Source: Saccharothrix sp. NRRL B-16348
Lineage (GTDB): Bacteria > Actinomycetota > Actinomycetes > Mycobacteriales > Pseudonocardiaceae
Direction: 5' to 3'
NCBI RefSeq assembly: GCF_001280085.1
Contig: NZ_LGED01000195.1
Span: 1-64,000 of the forward strand
Length of the DNA stretch: 64,000 bases
Shown here: piece after piece, positions 17,101 to 25,666 of the stretch
Layout: each line of letters starts with the position of its first letter
Position numbering within the stretch: position 1 is the stretch's first letter
Position numbers and translations under genes: made by a program
Notes under the pieces: model-generated
Database searches by the model: none
What the model was told of the DNA's origin: nothing
The model's input: the letters and a program-made list of their open reading frames with translations, nothing else

Positions 17101-17345
17101 GTGACCTGGAACGAGACGCGCTCCCGGTGCGCGCCGGGGGTGACCGAGACGAGCCGGTCGCCGTCGAGGACGACCCGGTCGCCGGTGACGAGCGTGACGG
17201 TCTTGCGGTCGTTCGCCGGCGCCTCGTCCCGCGCGCTGCCGGGCGCGGTCCGGTCCGGTGGTGTGCTGTCCGGTGCGGCGTGGGCGGACGTCGCCGTTCC
17301 CGCCAGTGCGGCGGCCAGCGCCAACGCCACTGCTCTTCGCGCCAC
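14184..17345 (-). CDS. Secreted S8 (subtilisin) serine protease, large
   Basis: The 1053-residue protein has a signal peptide, a propeptide of about 150 residues and an S8 catalytic domain with Asp210 (AVVDTGV), His245 (YGHGTHVAS) and Ser414 (GTSMASPH). About 550 C-terminal residues form Ig-like/beta domains, a common layout in actinomycete extracellular proteases. The GTG at 17345 is chosen because GGGAGG lies just before it and the signal peptide begins there. An ATG 54 nt upstream would lie inside the leader hairpin. The ribosome site is paired in a long hairpin, suggesting translational control. Confidence 0.85.
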   Translation of the reverse strand: MARRAVALALAAALAGTATSAHAAPDSTPPDRTAPGSARDEAPANDRKTVTLVTGDRVVLDGDRLVSVTPGAHRERVSFQVTRHGGRLRVVPADVARPLAEGRVDQRLFDVTGLVEAGYDDARRDTVPVIVSGGRPPSGARVADALPAVDAVAAEVPKATGWLEPPTGPGKVWLDGMARPLLDRSTAQVGAPVAWAAGLTGAGVTVAVVDTGVEGDHPDLVGREVAGRDFSRDQDGLDRYGHGTHVASTIVGHRAPYRGVAPDARLLDAKVCDSKGFCPESAIIEGMRWAAEQGADVVNISLGLPASDDVDPVEAAVDALSASHGTLFVVSAGNSGDAAGTVLSPGTADAALTVGAVERDDSLAGFSSRGPRVADGAVKPDITAPGVDIVAAKASTGGSLGTPVGDGHMALSGTSMASPHVAGAAALLAQRHPDWNGARLKAVLTASARPNAALGVHEQGSGRLDIAAALSTTVTSEPTSVVLGRHEWPHDDDVPATKPLVYRNDGAQPVTLDLAVRANGPDAVFSVSPTRVTVPAGGTAEVSVTGDARQGSVDGAHSATVVATAGGAEVLRTPVGLNREVESYPVTFDYPGAPEGRALTLLVHVATGTHTYVRDGAVRLPKGDYLVQALLGPETGPHTIVTRPDLKVEGPAHVVLDAGKAGPLEVVAPDPAAVPVLHSLVVERRLGEHTVRLESHHPGGFPAGTRVGHAGPSLPAGELAVFVAAQHTSPSADYWLGWVEQGRVPDGFTRRPRESDLAKVRTTIAAKNLGGYRDLGGYVVAPSGVAGPSFFTDMRATSTSTRYATPDVDWQTLFFDEGTLMSGNQERYGAGRTYDRSFGAPVIGPVMYTSGYPNLARSGNEVSISLSLFGDREGNEGYSRTTSARTALYRDGGLVGENDSGGHGVFEVPPGPAVLQARTEVTRAPEVSDFSTRIAVDWTFRSDTTTRERRLPMSVVRFTPELDHTGSAPAYRPLTVPLVVDQQRGVDNPPLRHFRVEVSYDDGASWVSLPVLGRAALVGNRAKPGTFASLRVHATDGRGGELSQTVIRAYRLG

Positions 17346-17418
17346 GGGACCTCCCTGTCGGTGGGGGAGAGCCCGTGCTGCCGACGGTGGACGCGGCACG
17401 GGCTCCTTTGGAGGTCCC
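17346..17418 (-). promoter_or_regulatory. Leader hairpin that sequesters the protease ribosome-binding site
   Basis: In the mRNA, GGGACCTCC (17418-17410) can pair perfectly with GGAGGTCCC (17354-17346), which contains the Shine-Dalgarno sequence immediately before the GTG. Nested inside, GAGCCCGTGC (17405-17396) pairs with GCACGGGCTC (17378-17369). The two stems (9 and 10 bp) stack across an asymmetric internal loop. The predicted effect is occlusion of translation initiation. Confidence 0.55.
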
Positions 17419-17494
17419 GAGTCAAGCGGTGCGGCGGATGTTCATGTTCGCCCGGAGCAGGCTGAACAACGAGTTGTGAACACCGGCGGTGGGT

Positions 17495-18073
17495 CTAGGC
17501 CGGGTCGTCGGAGGCGGTGAACTGGCGCAGGACCATCTCGGTCAGCGCGTCGACGTCGGCGTCGACCATCGGCGCGCCGGTCATGCCCATCCGGTGCAGC
17601 AGGGTCCCGACGACGACGTCGATGAAGAGCAGGACCCGGTGCTCCGGCTCGCCCAGCGCGTCCTGGAGCGCCGCGAGGTAGGGGGCCTGCAACCGGGTCG
17701 ACAGGACTTCGCGCAGGGCCGGATCGCTGATGGCGTCCACGAACACGCCCGCGAACGCCGCGGCGAGTCCCGGCTCGCCGATCTTCGCCGCGGCCAGCCG
17801 GATGGCCGAGGTCAGGATCTCGACCCGGTCCGTGCTCTCCGGCCGCAGCGGGCCGAACGCGTCGAGGATGCAGTCCACGATCAGCGCGCCCTTGGACTCC
17901 CACCGGCGGTAGATCGTCGTCTTCGCGACGCCTGCCGCCGCCGCGATGCGGTCCATCGTCGCACCCGTGTAGCCCAGCTCGTGGACGGTCCGGAGCGTCG
18001 CGGCGAAGACCACGGCGTCGATGCCGGCGCGCGGGCGGCCGGGCGGCTTGGCGGGCGGTGTCGCTCGGGTCAT
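17495..18073 (-). CDS. TetR family transcriptional repressor
   Basis: A 192-residue TetR protein. The HTH lies at about residues 20-60 (RTVHELGYTGATMDRIAAAA, then GVAKTTIYRRWESKGALI). The C-terminal ligand domain is of the TetR_C_11-like type. It is divergent from the esterase/ABC operon and a 38-bp interrupted palindrome lies between them. The ATG at 18073 is used instead of the upstream ATG at 18184, which would run through the operator. Confidence 0.85.
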   Translation of the reverse strand: MTRATPPAKPPGRPRAGIDAVVFAATLRTVHELGYTGATMDRIAAAAGVAKTTIYRRWESKGALIVDCILDAFGPLRPESTDRVEILTSAIRLAAAKIGEPGLAAAFAGVFVDAISDPALREVLSTRLQAPYLAALQDALGEPEHRVLLFIDVVVGTLLHRMGMTGAPMVDADVDALTEMVLRQFTASDDPA

Positions 18074-18090
18074 GACCGCACGATACCGAG

Positions 18091-18128
18091 TTACGCTACG
18101 ATCAGTATCGATACCAGCGGTAGCGAAA
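18091..18128. promoter_or_regulatory. Long palindromic TetR operator
   Basis: GTATCGATAC (18105-18114) is a perfect palindrome. On the same centre, CGCTAC (18094-18099) pairs with GTAGCG (18120-18125), and TT/AA pairs extend this to 18091-18128. The site lies between the TetR start and the esterase start. Confidence 0.65.
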
Positions 18129-18153
18129 TTGTGGTGTGGTCGAGGAGGGGGAC

Positions 18154-19155
18154 ATGGACAACGTGACCGAGGTCGAACGCCCATCGGCGGGGATCCGGCT
18201 GCTGCACGCCCTGCGGAAGGAGCGGGACTGGGCGGCGATGACGACGGAGGAGCTGATCGCCTTCCGCGACGCGGAGAACCGCACGCGGGCGTCCCGCCTG
18301 GGTCGGGTGGTCACCGGGCTCCCGGATCGCGGCGCCGGTATCCGGTGGGAGGAGGTGACCGTGCACGACCGCGGGATCCGGGTCCGGGTGTACCGGCCGT
18401 CGCCCGACCGCGGCGACGGCCTGCCGCTCGTGGTCCACGTGCACGGCGGCGGGTTCGTGGGCACGGCGGCGCAGAGCGACTGGGTGAACAGCCACCTCGC
18501 CGCGCGGCTGCCCGCGGTCGTCGTCTCGGTCGAGCACCGGCTCCTCGCTCCGGGGACCACGCTGCCGGCGGCCGTCGACGACGGTTGGGACGTGCTGCGG
18601 CACGTGGTGCGGCACGCCGCGGAGTGGGGGGTCGACCCGGCCCGGGCCGCGGTCTTCGGGGAGAGCAACGGCGGGTTGATCGCCGCGCTGGCCGCGATCC
18701 GGGCCAGGGAGGCCGGACTGCCGCTCCGGGCACAGGTGCTGGTCAACCCCGCTCTCGACCTGACCGAGGCCGGGTTCGACCACCCGTCGATGGCCCGGCA
18801 CGCGCACAGCCCGACCCTGACCATGCCGCACCTGCGGCTGTACCAGCGGTTGGCCGTTCCGCCGGGAACGGATGCCCACCCGCTGTCGCCGCTGTGCGCC
18901 GACGACCTGGGCGGGCTGGCCCCGGCGCTCGTGGTGGTGCCGACCATCGACCCGCTGGCCGATCACGGCCGCCGTTACGCGGAACGGCTGCTGGAGTCCG
19001 GGACGCCCGCGCGGCTCACCGAACACCCCGGAGCGACCCACGGGTTCCTCAGCATGCCGGGCCTGGTGCGGCAGGCGAAGGCCGCGCGGGTCGAGATCGC
19101 CGGGTTCCTCCGCGAGCACCTCGCGGCGACGCTGACCGAGGCGGGGGAGCGATGA
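18154..19155 (+). CDS. Alpha/beta hydrolase (HSL/acetyl-esterase family)
   Basis: The 333-residue protein carries the hormone-sensitive-lipase family signature: oxyanion motif HVHGGGFVG (about 96-104), nucleophile elbow GESNGG (about 170-175), Asp in TIDPLAD and His in GATHGF. No signal peptide is seen, so it is cytoplasmic. GAGGAGGGGGAC precedes the ATG. Its stop overlaps the first ABC gene (ATGA), so esterase and transporter probably act on the same compound, for example by unmasking or inactivating an imported or exported ester. The substrate is unknown. Confidence 0.82.
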   Translation: MDNVTEVERPSAGIRLLHALRKERDWAAMTTEELIAFRDAENRTRASRLGRVVTGLPDRGAGIRWEEVTVHDRGIRVRVYRPSPDRGDGLPLVVHVHGGGFVGTAAQSDWVNSHLAARLPAVVVSVEHRLLAPGTTLPAAVDDGWDVLRHVVRHAAEWGVDPARAAVFGESNGGLIAALAAIRAREAGLPLRAQVLVNPALDLTEAGFDHPSMARHAHSPTLTMPHLRLYQRLAVPPGTDAHPLSPLCADDLGGLAPALVVVPTIDPLADHGRRYAERLLESGTPARLTEHPGATHGFLSMPGLVRQAKAARVEIAGFLREHLAATLTEAGER

Positions 19156-21002
19156 CCACCACCGACCTCGCCCAGGACGGCGGGCTGTCCACGGCACCGG
19201 ATGCCGACGCCGGGCCGACCGCCGGTGCGGGGCGGGACGTCGACGCCGGGCCGGGCCTGTCGGAGCTGCTGCGCCCTCACCGGTGGACGTTCGCCGCCGT
19301 GGTCGTGCTCCAGGTGGTCGGCGCGGTCGCGGGTCTGGCCCCGTTGCTGGCGGTGGTCGAGCTGGGGCGTGCCCTGCTGTCGCCCGGACCGGTCGATCAC
19401 GGCCACGTGTGGTTCGTCGTGATCGCGGGTGCGGTCGGCTTGTTCGTCCGACTGCTGTTCACGTCCGCGTCGGCCGGGGTCGGGCACGTGCTGGACGGCC
19501 GGGTGCAGCTGTCGTTCCGGCGGGCGCTGGCCGCACGGCTGGGCCGTGCGCCGATCGGCTGGTTCTCCCGCCGGCGGACCGGCGAGCTGGCGAAGGTCGT
19601 GGGTGAGGACGTGAGCGCCGTCCACCCGGTCATCGCCCACGCACCCGGCGAGCTGGTGTCCGCGTTCGTGGTGCCGCTCGTGTCGTTGGTCTACCTGGTC
19701 GCGGTCGACTGGCGGCTCACGCTGATCACGGTGATCCCGGTGGTCTTGGCGGTGGCGCTGGTCCCGCTGATGATGACCCCGACCCGGCTGCGCGAGCAGG
19801 AGGAGTTCGACGGCGCCATGGGTCGGATCGCGAGCTCGGTGGTCGAGTTCGTGCGGGGCATCTCGGTGGTGAAGGCGTTCGGCGGTGGCGAGCGCGCCCA
19901 CCGGCGGTTCCGCACGGCGGTGGACGACTTCGTCGGCGCCTTCAACCGGTGGGTGCACGGCATGGCCGGCATCGCCGCCGGGATGCAGCTGGCGCTGTCG
20001 CCGCCGTTCGTGCTGCTGGTGGTGCTGGCCGGCGGCACGGCCCTGATCACGTCCGGCGGCCTGGCGCCGGCCGACCTGCTCCCGTTCGTGCTGCTCGGGC
20101 TCGGCCTGACCGCTCCGGTGGCGGCCCTGGGCCACGGCTTCGACGACGTGCAGGCCGCCCGGCGCGCGGTCGGCCGGATCCGGGACGTGCTGGCGGTGCG
20201 GTCGCTGCCCGAGCCCGCGCACCCGGTCGCGCCGCGCGGTCACCGGGTGGAACTGCGTGGCGTGCGGTTCGGCTACGAGTCCGGTCACGAGGTGCTGCGC
20301 GGCATCGACCTGGTGCTCGAACCGGGCACGGTGACCGCGCTCGTCGGCCCTTCGGGCAGCGGGAAGTCCACGCTCGTCCAACTGCTGCCGCGGTTCTTCG
20401 ACCCGACTCGTGGCTCGGTCCTGCTCGGCGGTGTCGACCTGCGCGACCTCGGCGGCCGTGAGCTGCACCGGACGGCCTCGTTCGTCTTCCAGGACACCTC
20501 GCTGCTGCGCGCGTCGGTCGCGGACAACATCGCGCTGGCGGTGCCGCACGCCGACCGTGACGACGTGGTCCGCGCCGCCCGCCTGGCGAACGTCCACGAG
20601 CGGATCCTCGAACTGCCGCGCGGGTACGAGTCGGTGATCGGCGAGGACGCCGGGCTGTCGGGCGGCGAGGCGCAGCGGATCTCGCTCGCCCGCGCGCTGC
20701 TGGCCGACGCACCCGTGCTGGTGCTGGACGAGGCGACCGCGTTCGCCGATCCGCGGACCGAGCAGGCGGTGCGCCGGGCCCTGGCGACGGCGGCGGGCGA
20801 TCGGACGACCCTCGTGATCGCCCACCGCCTGGAGACGATCGCCGACGCCGACACCGTCGTGGTGCTGGAGGACGGGGCGATCGTGGAGCGCGGCACACCC
20901 GCCGAACTCCTGGCGCGCAACGGGAAGTTCGCCGCCTTCTGGCGATCGCACCGGGCGGCGTCCGACGAAACCCCCGCACGGCAAGGAGACGAACCCCGAT
21001 GA
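19152..21002 (+). CDS. ABC transporter, fused permease/ATPase, subunit A
   Basis: The 616-residue half-transporter has an extra 35-residue acidic/Ala N-terminus, six transmembrane helices (about 45-320) and a nucleotide-binding domain with GPSGSGKST, an FQDTSLL Q-loop, signature LSGGEAQ, Walker B VLVLDEATAFADP and H-loop IAHR. It overlaps both neighbours by 4 nt and presumably forms a heterodimer with the next gene product. The layout resembles IrtA/IrtB and YbtP/YbtQ, exporter-fold proteins that import ferric siderophores, but export of a drug or lipid is equally possible from sequence. Confidence 0.82.
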   Translation: MTTTDLAQDGGLSTAPDADAGPTAGAGRDVDAGPGLSELLRPHRWTFAAVVVLQVVGAVAGLAPLLAVVELGRALLSPGPVDHGHVWFVVIAGAVGLFVRLLFTSASAGVGHVLDGRVQLSFRRALAARLGRAPIGWFSRRRTGELAKVVGEDVSAVHPVIAHAPGELVSAFVVPLVSLVYLVAVDWRLTLITVIPVVLAVALVPLMMTPTRLREQEEFDGAMGRIASSVVEFVRGISVVKAFGGGERAHRRFRTAVDDFVGAFNRWVHGMAGIAAGMQLALSPPFVLLVVLAGGTALITSGGLAPADLLPFVLLGLGLTAPVAALGHGFDDVQAARRAVGRIRDVLAVRSLPEPAHPVAPRGHRVELRGVRFGYESGHEVLRGIDLVLEPGTVTALVGPSGSGKSTLVQLLPRFFDPTRGSVLLGGVDLRDLGGRELHRTASFVFQDTSLLRASVADNIALAVPHADRDDVVRAARLANVHERILELPRGYESVIGEDAGLSGGEAQRISLARALLADAPVLVLDEATAFADPRTEQAVRRALATAAGDRTTLVIAHRLETIADADTVVVLEDGAIVERGTPAELLARNGKFAAFWRSHRAASDETPARQGDEPR

Positions 21003-22702
21003 TCCGGATGCTGCTGCGCGTGCTGGGCGACGAGCACGCACGGCCGGTGCGTCGCACCGTGGCACTGATGACGGTCACCGCGATAGCCGAAGGCCTGTCC
21101 TACGCACTGCTGGTCCCCGTGCTGCGGGCGTTGCTCGGGGGCGCGCCCGGCGACGCCTGGCCCTCGCTGATCGCGTTCGGGGCCGCCGTCGCGGTCTACG
21201 CGGTGCTGCGCTACCTCAGCGACCTGTCCGGGTTCCGCGCCGGGACCACGTTGCTGCACGGCATGTACCACCGGTTCGGCGACCACCTCGCCCGCCTGCC
21301 CATCGGCTGGTACGGCGGCGGCCGGGTCGGGGAGCTGTCGGTCCTGGCCAGTAATGGCGTGCTCCAGGCGATGGGCGTGATCGCGCACCTGCTGGCGCCG
21401 TTCATCTCGGCTTGCGTGACCCCGTTGACGATCGTGGGCGTGATGCTCGCGTTCGACTGGCGGCTGGGGCTGGCCGCGTTGGCCGCCGCACCGGTCGTGG
21501 CGGCGGTCCAGGCCTGGACGGGACGCTCGATGGCCGCCACCGACGCCGAGCGCGCCGAACGCGACCACGAGGCCGCCGGGCGGGTGGTCGAGTACCTCCA
21601 GGCCCAGCCGGTGCTGCGGGCCGGCGGCCGGACCGCCGAACGCTTCCGGCTGCTGGACGACGCGCTGCGGGACGTCCAGCGCGCGTCACGCCGCACGGTG
21701 CTGTCGGCGTTGCCCGGCGCGGTGGGGCTGACGCTCGTGGTGCAGGCGGTGTTCACCGTGCTGCTGGTCCTGGGCGCCTACCTCGCCCTCGGCGGGCACA
21801 TCGGCGCGGCGGAGGTCGTGACGATCCTGGTGCTGGCGGCCCGGTGCGCCGATCCGCTGCTGTCGTTGTCGGACATCGGCGGCAAGCTGCGCGGCGCGCG
21901 GTTCGAGCTGGCGCGGCTCGACGCGGTGTTGCGCACCGAGCCGCTGCCGGAACCCCGCGAGCCCGTCCAGCCGGCAAGCCACGACCTGGAACTGGACTCC
22001 GTCACGTTCCGGCACGGCGACCGCACGGTGGTCGACCACGTGTCGCTGACCGTGCCGGAGGGGCAGCGGCTCGCCGTGGTCGGACCGTCCGGCGCGGGCA
22101 AGAGCACGCTGCTCCAACTGCTCGCGCGGTTCTACGACGTGGACGCGGGCGCGGTGCGCGTGGGAGGTGTGGACGTGCGCGCCGTCGACACCGAGGTGCT
22201 GATGGCGCGGATCGCCTTCGTGTTCCAGGACGTCTACCTCTTCGACGGCACGATCGAGGAGAACGTGCGCCTCGGCCGTCCCGACGCGAGCGCCGCCGAG
22301 GTGCGGGAGGCCGCCGCGGCGGCACGGCTGGACGAGGTGGTCGAGCGACTGCCCGGCGGGTGGGCGACGAACGTCGGCGAGGGCGGCGCGCTGCTCTCCG
22401 GCGGCGAGCGCCAACGGGTCTCGATCGCGCGGGCGCTGCTGAAGGACGCGCCGATCGTGCTGCTGGACGAGGTGACGTCGGCGCTGGACCCGGTGAACGA
22501 GGCGGCCGTCCACGACGGCGTCGAGCGCCTGATGGCGGGGCGGACGGTGGTGATGGTGGCGCACCGGATGCGGACCGTCCGACGTGCCGACCGCGTCGCC
22601 TTCCTGGACGGCGGCCGGATCGTGGAGGAGGGCACGCACGACGAACTGCTGCGCCGCGGTGGCCGCTACGCCGAGTTCTGGCACCTGTCGCCGGTCTCGT
22701 GA
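20999..22702 (+). CDS. ABC transporter, fused permease/ATPase, subunit B
   Basis: The 567-residue partner half-transporter has six transmembrane helices (about 20-300), Walker A GPSGAGKST, Q-loop FQDVYLF, signature LSGGERQ, Walker B IVLLDEVTSALDP and H-loop VAHR. Both catalytic sites of the predicted heterodimer look intact, apart from Ala-Thr-Ala-Phe versus Val-Thr-Ser-Ala differences after the Walker B Glu. The start ATG overlaps the subunit A stop. The operon ends here, facing the convergent lacI gene 9 bp away. Confidence 0.82.
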   Translation: MIRMLLRVLGDEHARPVRRTVALMTVTAIAEGLSYALLVPVLRALLGGAPGDAWPSLIAFGAAVAVYAVLRYLSDLSGFRAGTTLLHGMYHRFGDHLARLPIGWYGGGRVGELSVLASNGVLQAMGVIAHLLAPFISACVTPLTIVGVMLAFDWRLGLAALAAAPVVAAVQAWTGRSMAATDAERAERDHEAAGRVVEYLQAQPVLRAGGRTAERFRLLDDALRDVQRASRRTVLSALPGAVGLTLVVQAVFTVLLVLGAYLALGGHIGAAEVVTILVLAARCADPLLSLSDIGGKLRGARFELARLDAVLRTEPLPEPREPVQPASHDLELDSVTFRHGDRTVVDHVSLTVPEGQRLAVVGPSGAGKSTLLQLLARFYDVDAGAVRVGGVDVRAVDTEVLMARIAFVFQDVYLFDGTIEENVRLGRPDASAAEVREAAAAARLDEVVERLPGGWATNVGEGGALLSGGERQRVSIARALLKDAPIVLLDEVTSALDPVNEAAVHDGVERLMAGRTVVMVAHRMRTVRRADRVAFLDGGRIVEEGTHDELLRRGGRYAEFWHLSPVS

Positions 22703-22711
22703 GACGCCCGG

Positions 22712-23770
22712 TCAGGCCGGGGGCGGCGCGGTGCTGGAGCGGACCACCAGGCGCGTCGGGACCAGGGTGGTGCCGGGCTTGGTGCGGCGGTGGTGGACCT
22801 GGCGCAGGACGCGCTCGACGCAGTGCCGGCCGACCTCGGTGAAGTCCTGGTGCACGGTCGTCAGGGGCGGGATGAAGGAGGTGGCGTCGGTGATGTCGTC
22901 GAACCCGACCACGCTGACGTCGCGGGGCACCACCTTCCCCTTCTCGTGGAACGCGCGCAGCAGGCCGAGCGCCATCTGGTCGTTGGCCGCGAACACCGCC
23001 GTGCAGCCGGGCTCGTCGGCGAGCGCCAGCCCCGCCCGGTAGCCGGAGTCGGCCGACCAGTCGCCGCGCGCCATCGCGGGCACGGGCAGGCCGGCTTCGG
23101 TCAGCGTGGCCCGCCACGTCTCGGCGCGGCGTTCGGCGGCGTAGGAGTCCTCGGGGCCGGCGACGTGCCAGACGGTGCGGTGGCCCAGGTCGAGCAGGTG
23201 GCGGACGGCCTGCCGGGTGCCGTCGGCCTGGTCGGTGTCCACCACGGTGTAGCGGTCGCCGCCGTTGGAGTCGACGATCACGGCCGGGATGCCGAGCGGG
23301 AGCGTCATCGTGGCCGCGTCGAGGAGGTGGACCTCCATGATCACGATGACCGCGTCGACGGCCAGCTCGCCCAGCCGGGTGAACGCGCCGAGCACGCCGT
23401 CCTGGGTGGGCACGGCCACGGGGATCAGCGTGATGGCGTAACCCTCGTGCGCGGCGTGGTCCACGATGGCCTCCAGGGTGCGGCTGTTGCCGACCGAGGA
23501 GAGGGTGAACAGGATGACGCCGATGGTGCGGAACTCGCCGTACTTGAGCGCGCGGGCCGCGCTGTTGGGCCGGTAACCGAGGCGCCGCATGGCGTCCAGC
23601 ACCTGCTCGCGCGTGGAGCCCACGACGCTCGGGTGCCCGTTCGACACCCGCGACACCGTCTGCGCCGACACGCCGGCCAGCCGGGCGACGTCGGCCATGG
23701 ACACCCGGCGGGCGGGCGCGCGCCGCACGGCGGGCTGCCGGGACGTCCCGGACGTGGACTCTGCTGTCAC
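22712..23770 (-). CDS. LacI family transcriptional regulator of the galactan locus
   Basis: The 352-residue protein has the LacI HTH (MADVARLAGVSAQTVSRVSN, about residues 25-44) with hinge helix LGYRPNSAARAL, then a type I periplasmic-binding-like sensor domain. GTG at 23770 follows AAGGAG. An operator TGTTTGCGTAAACA lies 75 bp upstream, and variants occur before the sugar transporter, the GH5 gene and probably the GH43 gene. It is the last gene of the transporter/GH35 unit and is probably an autoregulated repressor released by a galacto-oligosaccharide. Confidence 0.85.
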   Translation of the reverse strand: MTAESTSGTSRQPAVRRAPARRVSMADVARLAGVSAQTVSRVSNGHPSVVGSTREQVLDAMRRLGYRPNSAARALKYGEFRTIGVILFTLSSVGNSRTLEAIVDHAAHEGYAITLIPVAVPTQDGVLGAFTRLGELAVDAVIVIMEVHLLDAATMTLPLGIPAVIVDSNGGDRYTVVDTDQADGTRQAVRHLLDLGHRTVWHVAGPEDSYAAERRAETWRATLTEAGLPVPAMARGDWSADSGYRAGLALADEPGCTAVFAANDQMALGLLRAFHEKGKVVPRDVSVVGFDDITDATSFIPPLTTVHQDFTEVGRHCVERVLRQVHHRRTKPGTTLVPTRLVVRSSTAPPPA

Positions 23771-23844
23771 GTCTTGGGCTCCTTCCCCCGGCGGCCTTGA
23801 CGACGTGTGGCGCGTCGCCACTATAGCCCGTGCCCCGCGCTGGT

Positions 23845-23858
23845 TGTTTGCGTAAACA
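23845..23858. promoter_or_regulatory. LacI operator upstream of lacI-type gene
   Basis: TGTTTGCGTAAACA matches the local consensus TGTTTrCGyAAACA. It lies between the end of the GH35 gene and the start of the regulator, which suggests autoregulation. Confidence 0.65.
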
Positions 23859-23862
23859 TCGA

Positions 23863-25580
23863 TCAGGCCTCCGTGTGCCCGAGGAGCGGTTCCGGCACGA
23901 ACCGGGCGGTGGGCTCGGTCAGCGCGGCGAGTTCCAGGACGACCAGCTCGTTGCCTTCGGCGCGCAGCACCGGACCGGGCACGTACAGGGTCCGCTGCGG
24001 GCCGCGCGACCAGTAGCGGCCGAGGCAGAAGCCGTTGACCCACACCACGCCCCGGCCCCAGCCGCCGGTGTCCAGGTGGAGGTCGGCGGGCTGGTCGAGG
24101 TCGAACCTGGCGCGCAGCAACACCGGCCCGGACACCGCTCCGGTCACGGCGGTGGCGTCGTCGTCCCGGTCGGTCCACGCGGGTGGCGGCGCGTCGAGGA
24201 ACAGCGGCAGCACGTCCCACCCCGTCAGCGGACGGCCGTCCAGGGTCGCGCCGCCGATGAGGCCCTTGGGCTCGCCGATGCGCGGCCCGTAGTTGACCCG
24301 ACCGTGGTCCTCGACCAGGACCGCCAGCTCGCCGACCGCGCCGTGCAGGCCGAGGGCGCGCTGGTGGTGCTCGCGCAGCAGGACGCCGACCGGCCGGCCG
24401 GCCACGAACACCGAGGCGTGGTCGCGCACCTCGCCGAAGCACAGCACGCCGGGGTCGGCGGCGTCGATCCGCGTGGTCGCCAGCGCCAGCCGCGGCGCGC
24501 CGTCCAGGTCGTCGAGCGTCGGCACGGCGTCGTGGCGCCGCCAGTCCGTCGACCGCTTCGCCAGGTCGAGCAACGGGACCGGATCGGTCAACGGCACGGT
24601 GAACGACGGCGTCGGTCTCGCGGCGGGCGGTGGTTCGTCGGGCACGTCGTGGTAGCGGGCGATGACCTCGCGGAAGGCGTGGTACTTGGCGGTGGGGTCG
24701 GCTGGTAGACGCCCTTGTCGTTGGCGCCGCTGGTGAAGCCGAAGTTGGTGCCGCCGTGGAACATGTAGAAGTTGACCGACGCGCCGGCGGCGAGCAGGGC
24801 GTCGAGCTCGGCGGCGCTCTCCTCGGCCGAGGTGGTGTGGTGGTGGCTGCCCCAGTGGTCGAACCAGCCGTTCCAGAACTCCGCGCACATCAACGGCCCG
24901 GTCGGCTGGTGGCGGCGCAGCGTGGCCAGCCGGTCGGCGCTGCGCGAGCCGAAGGACGCGGTCAGGTGCAGGCCCTCCAGGCTGCCCGCGGCCAGCATCT
25001 CGTCGGTGGGCTGGTCGATCGTGGTCAGCGGCACGGTGATGCCGGCGTCGCGGGTGTGCTCCGCGAGGGTCTTGAGGTAGGTCTTGTCGTCGCCGAACGC
25101 GCCGTACTCGTTCTCGATCTGCACGAGGATGACCGGGCCGCCGTGCTGGACCTGGAGCGGCGCGACGACCTCGTAGACGCGGTCGAGGTAGTCCTTGACG
25201 GCGGCGAGGTAGCGGGGTTCGGCGCGCCGCACCCCCACCCGCGGGTCGCGGAACAGCCAGGCGGGCAGGCCGCCGTTGTCCCACTCGGCGCAGATGTACG
25301 GGCCGGGCCGGACGATGGCCTTCATGCCGGCGTCGGCGACCAGCCGCAGGAACCGGCCGAGGTCGAGCCCGCCGGTGAGGTCGAACGCGTCGGGTGCGGG
25401 CGCGTGGGCGTTCCAGGCGACGTAGGTCTCGATGGTGTTCAGGCCCATGCGCCGGGCCTTGTCGATGCGGTCGGCCCAGTGGTCGGGGTGCACGCGGAAG
25501 TAGTGCAGTGCCCCGGACAGGACGCGGAACGGCTTGCCGTCGAGCAGGAAGTCGTGCTCGCCGATGCTGAACTGGGGCAC
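23863..25580 (-). pseudogene. GH35 beta-galactosidase, frameshifted by a short internal deletion
   Basis: The reading starts at GTG 25580. Its frame encodes the GH35 barrel with acid/base Glu in VQIENEYG and nucleophile Glu in CAEFWNGWFDHWG, then FHGGTNFGFTSGANDKGVYQPT, and breaks near 24700. The next frame resumes with DPTAKYHAFREVIARYHDVP and runs to 23863, including the C-terminal beta domains ending RFVPEPLLGHTEA. The family normally has about 14 residues (a SYDYDAPLDEAG-type segment) between the two. That segment is missing and the frame is shifted. No signal peptide is present, so the intact enzyme was cytoplasmic and would trim imported galacto-oligosaccharides. A sequencing error cannot be excluded. 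Confidence 0.75.
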
Positions 25581-25628
25581 TGGGTTCGGTTGTTCCTTCC
25601 GGGTGTGGCGCGCGAAGTGTGCTCGGTG

Positions 25629-25660
25629 GGCGGGACGGCCCGTCGAAGGGCCGTCCCGCC
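25629..25660. terminator. Intra-operon terminator between SBP and GH35
   Basis: GGCGGGACGGCCC and its exact complement form a 13-bp stem with a 6-nt loop. It would reduce read-through from the transporter genes into GH35 and the regulator. Confidence 0.65.
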
Positions 25661-25666
25661 GCAGGG

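Noticed and set aside
14247..17465. 1072-codon plus-strand frame opposite the S8 protease
   Set aside because: Composition is His/Arg/Gly/Val-rich without domains, and the protease strand has a signal peptide and a full catalytic triad.
24588..25580. Treating the GH35 N-terminal part as a complete short enzyme
   Set aside because: The C-terminal beta domains are encoded immediately downstream in another frame and the conserved joining segment is missing, which indicates a frameshift.
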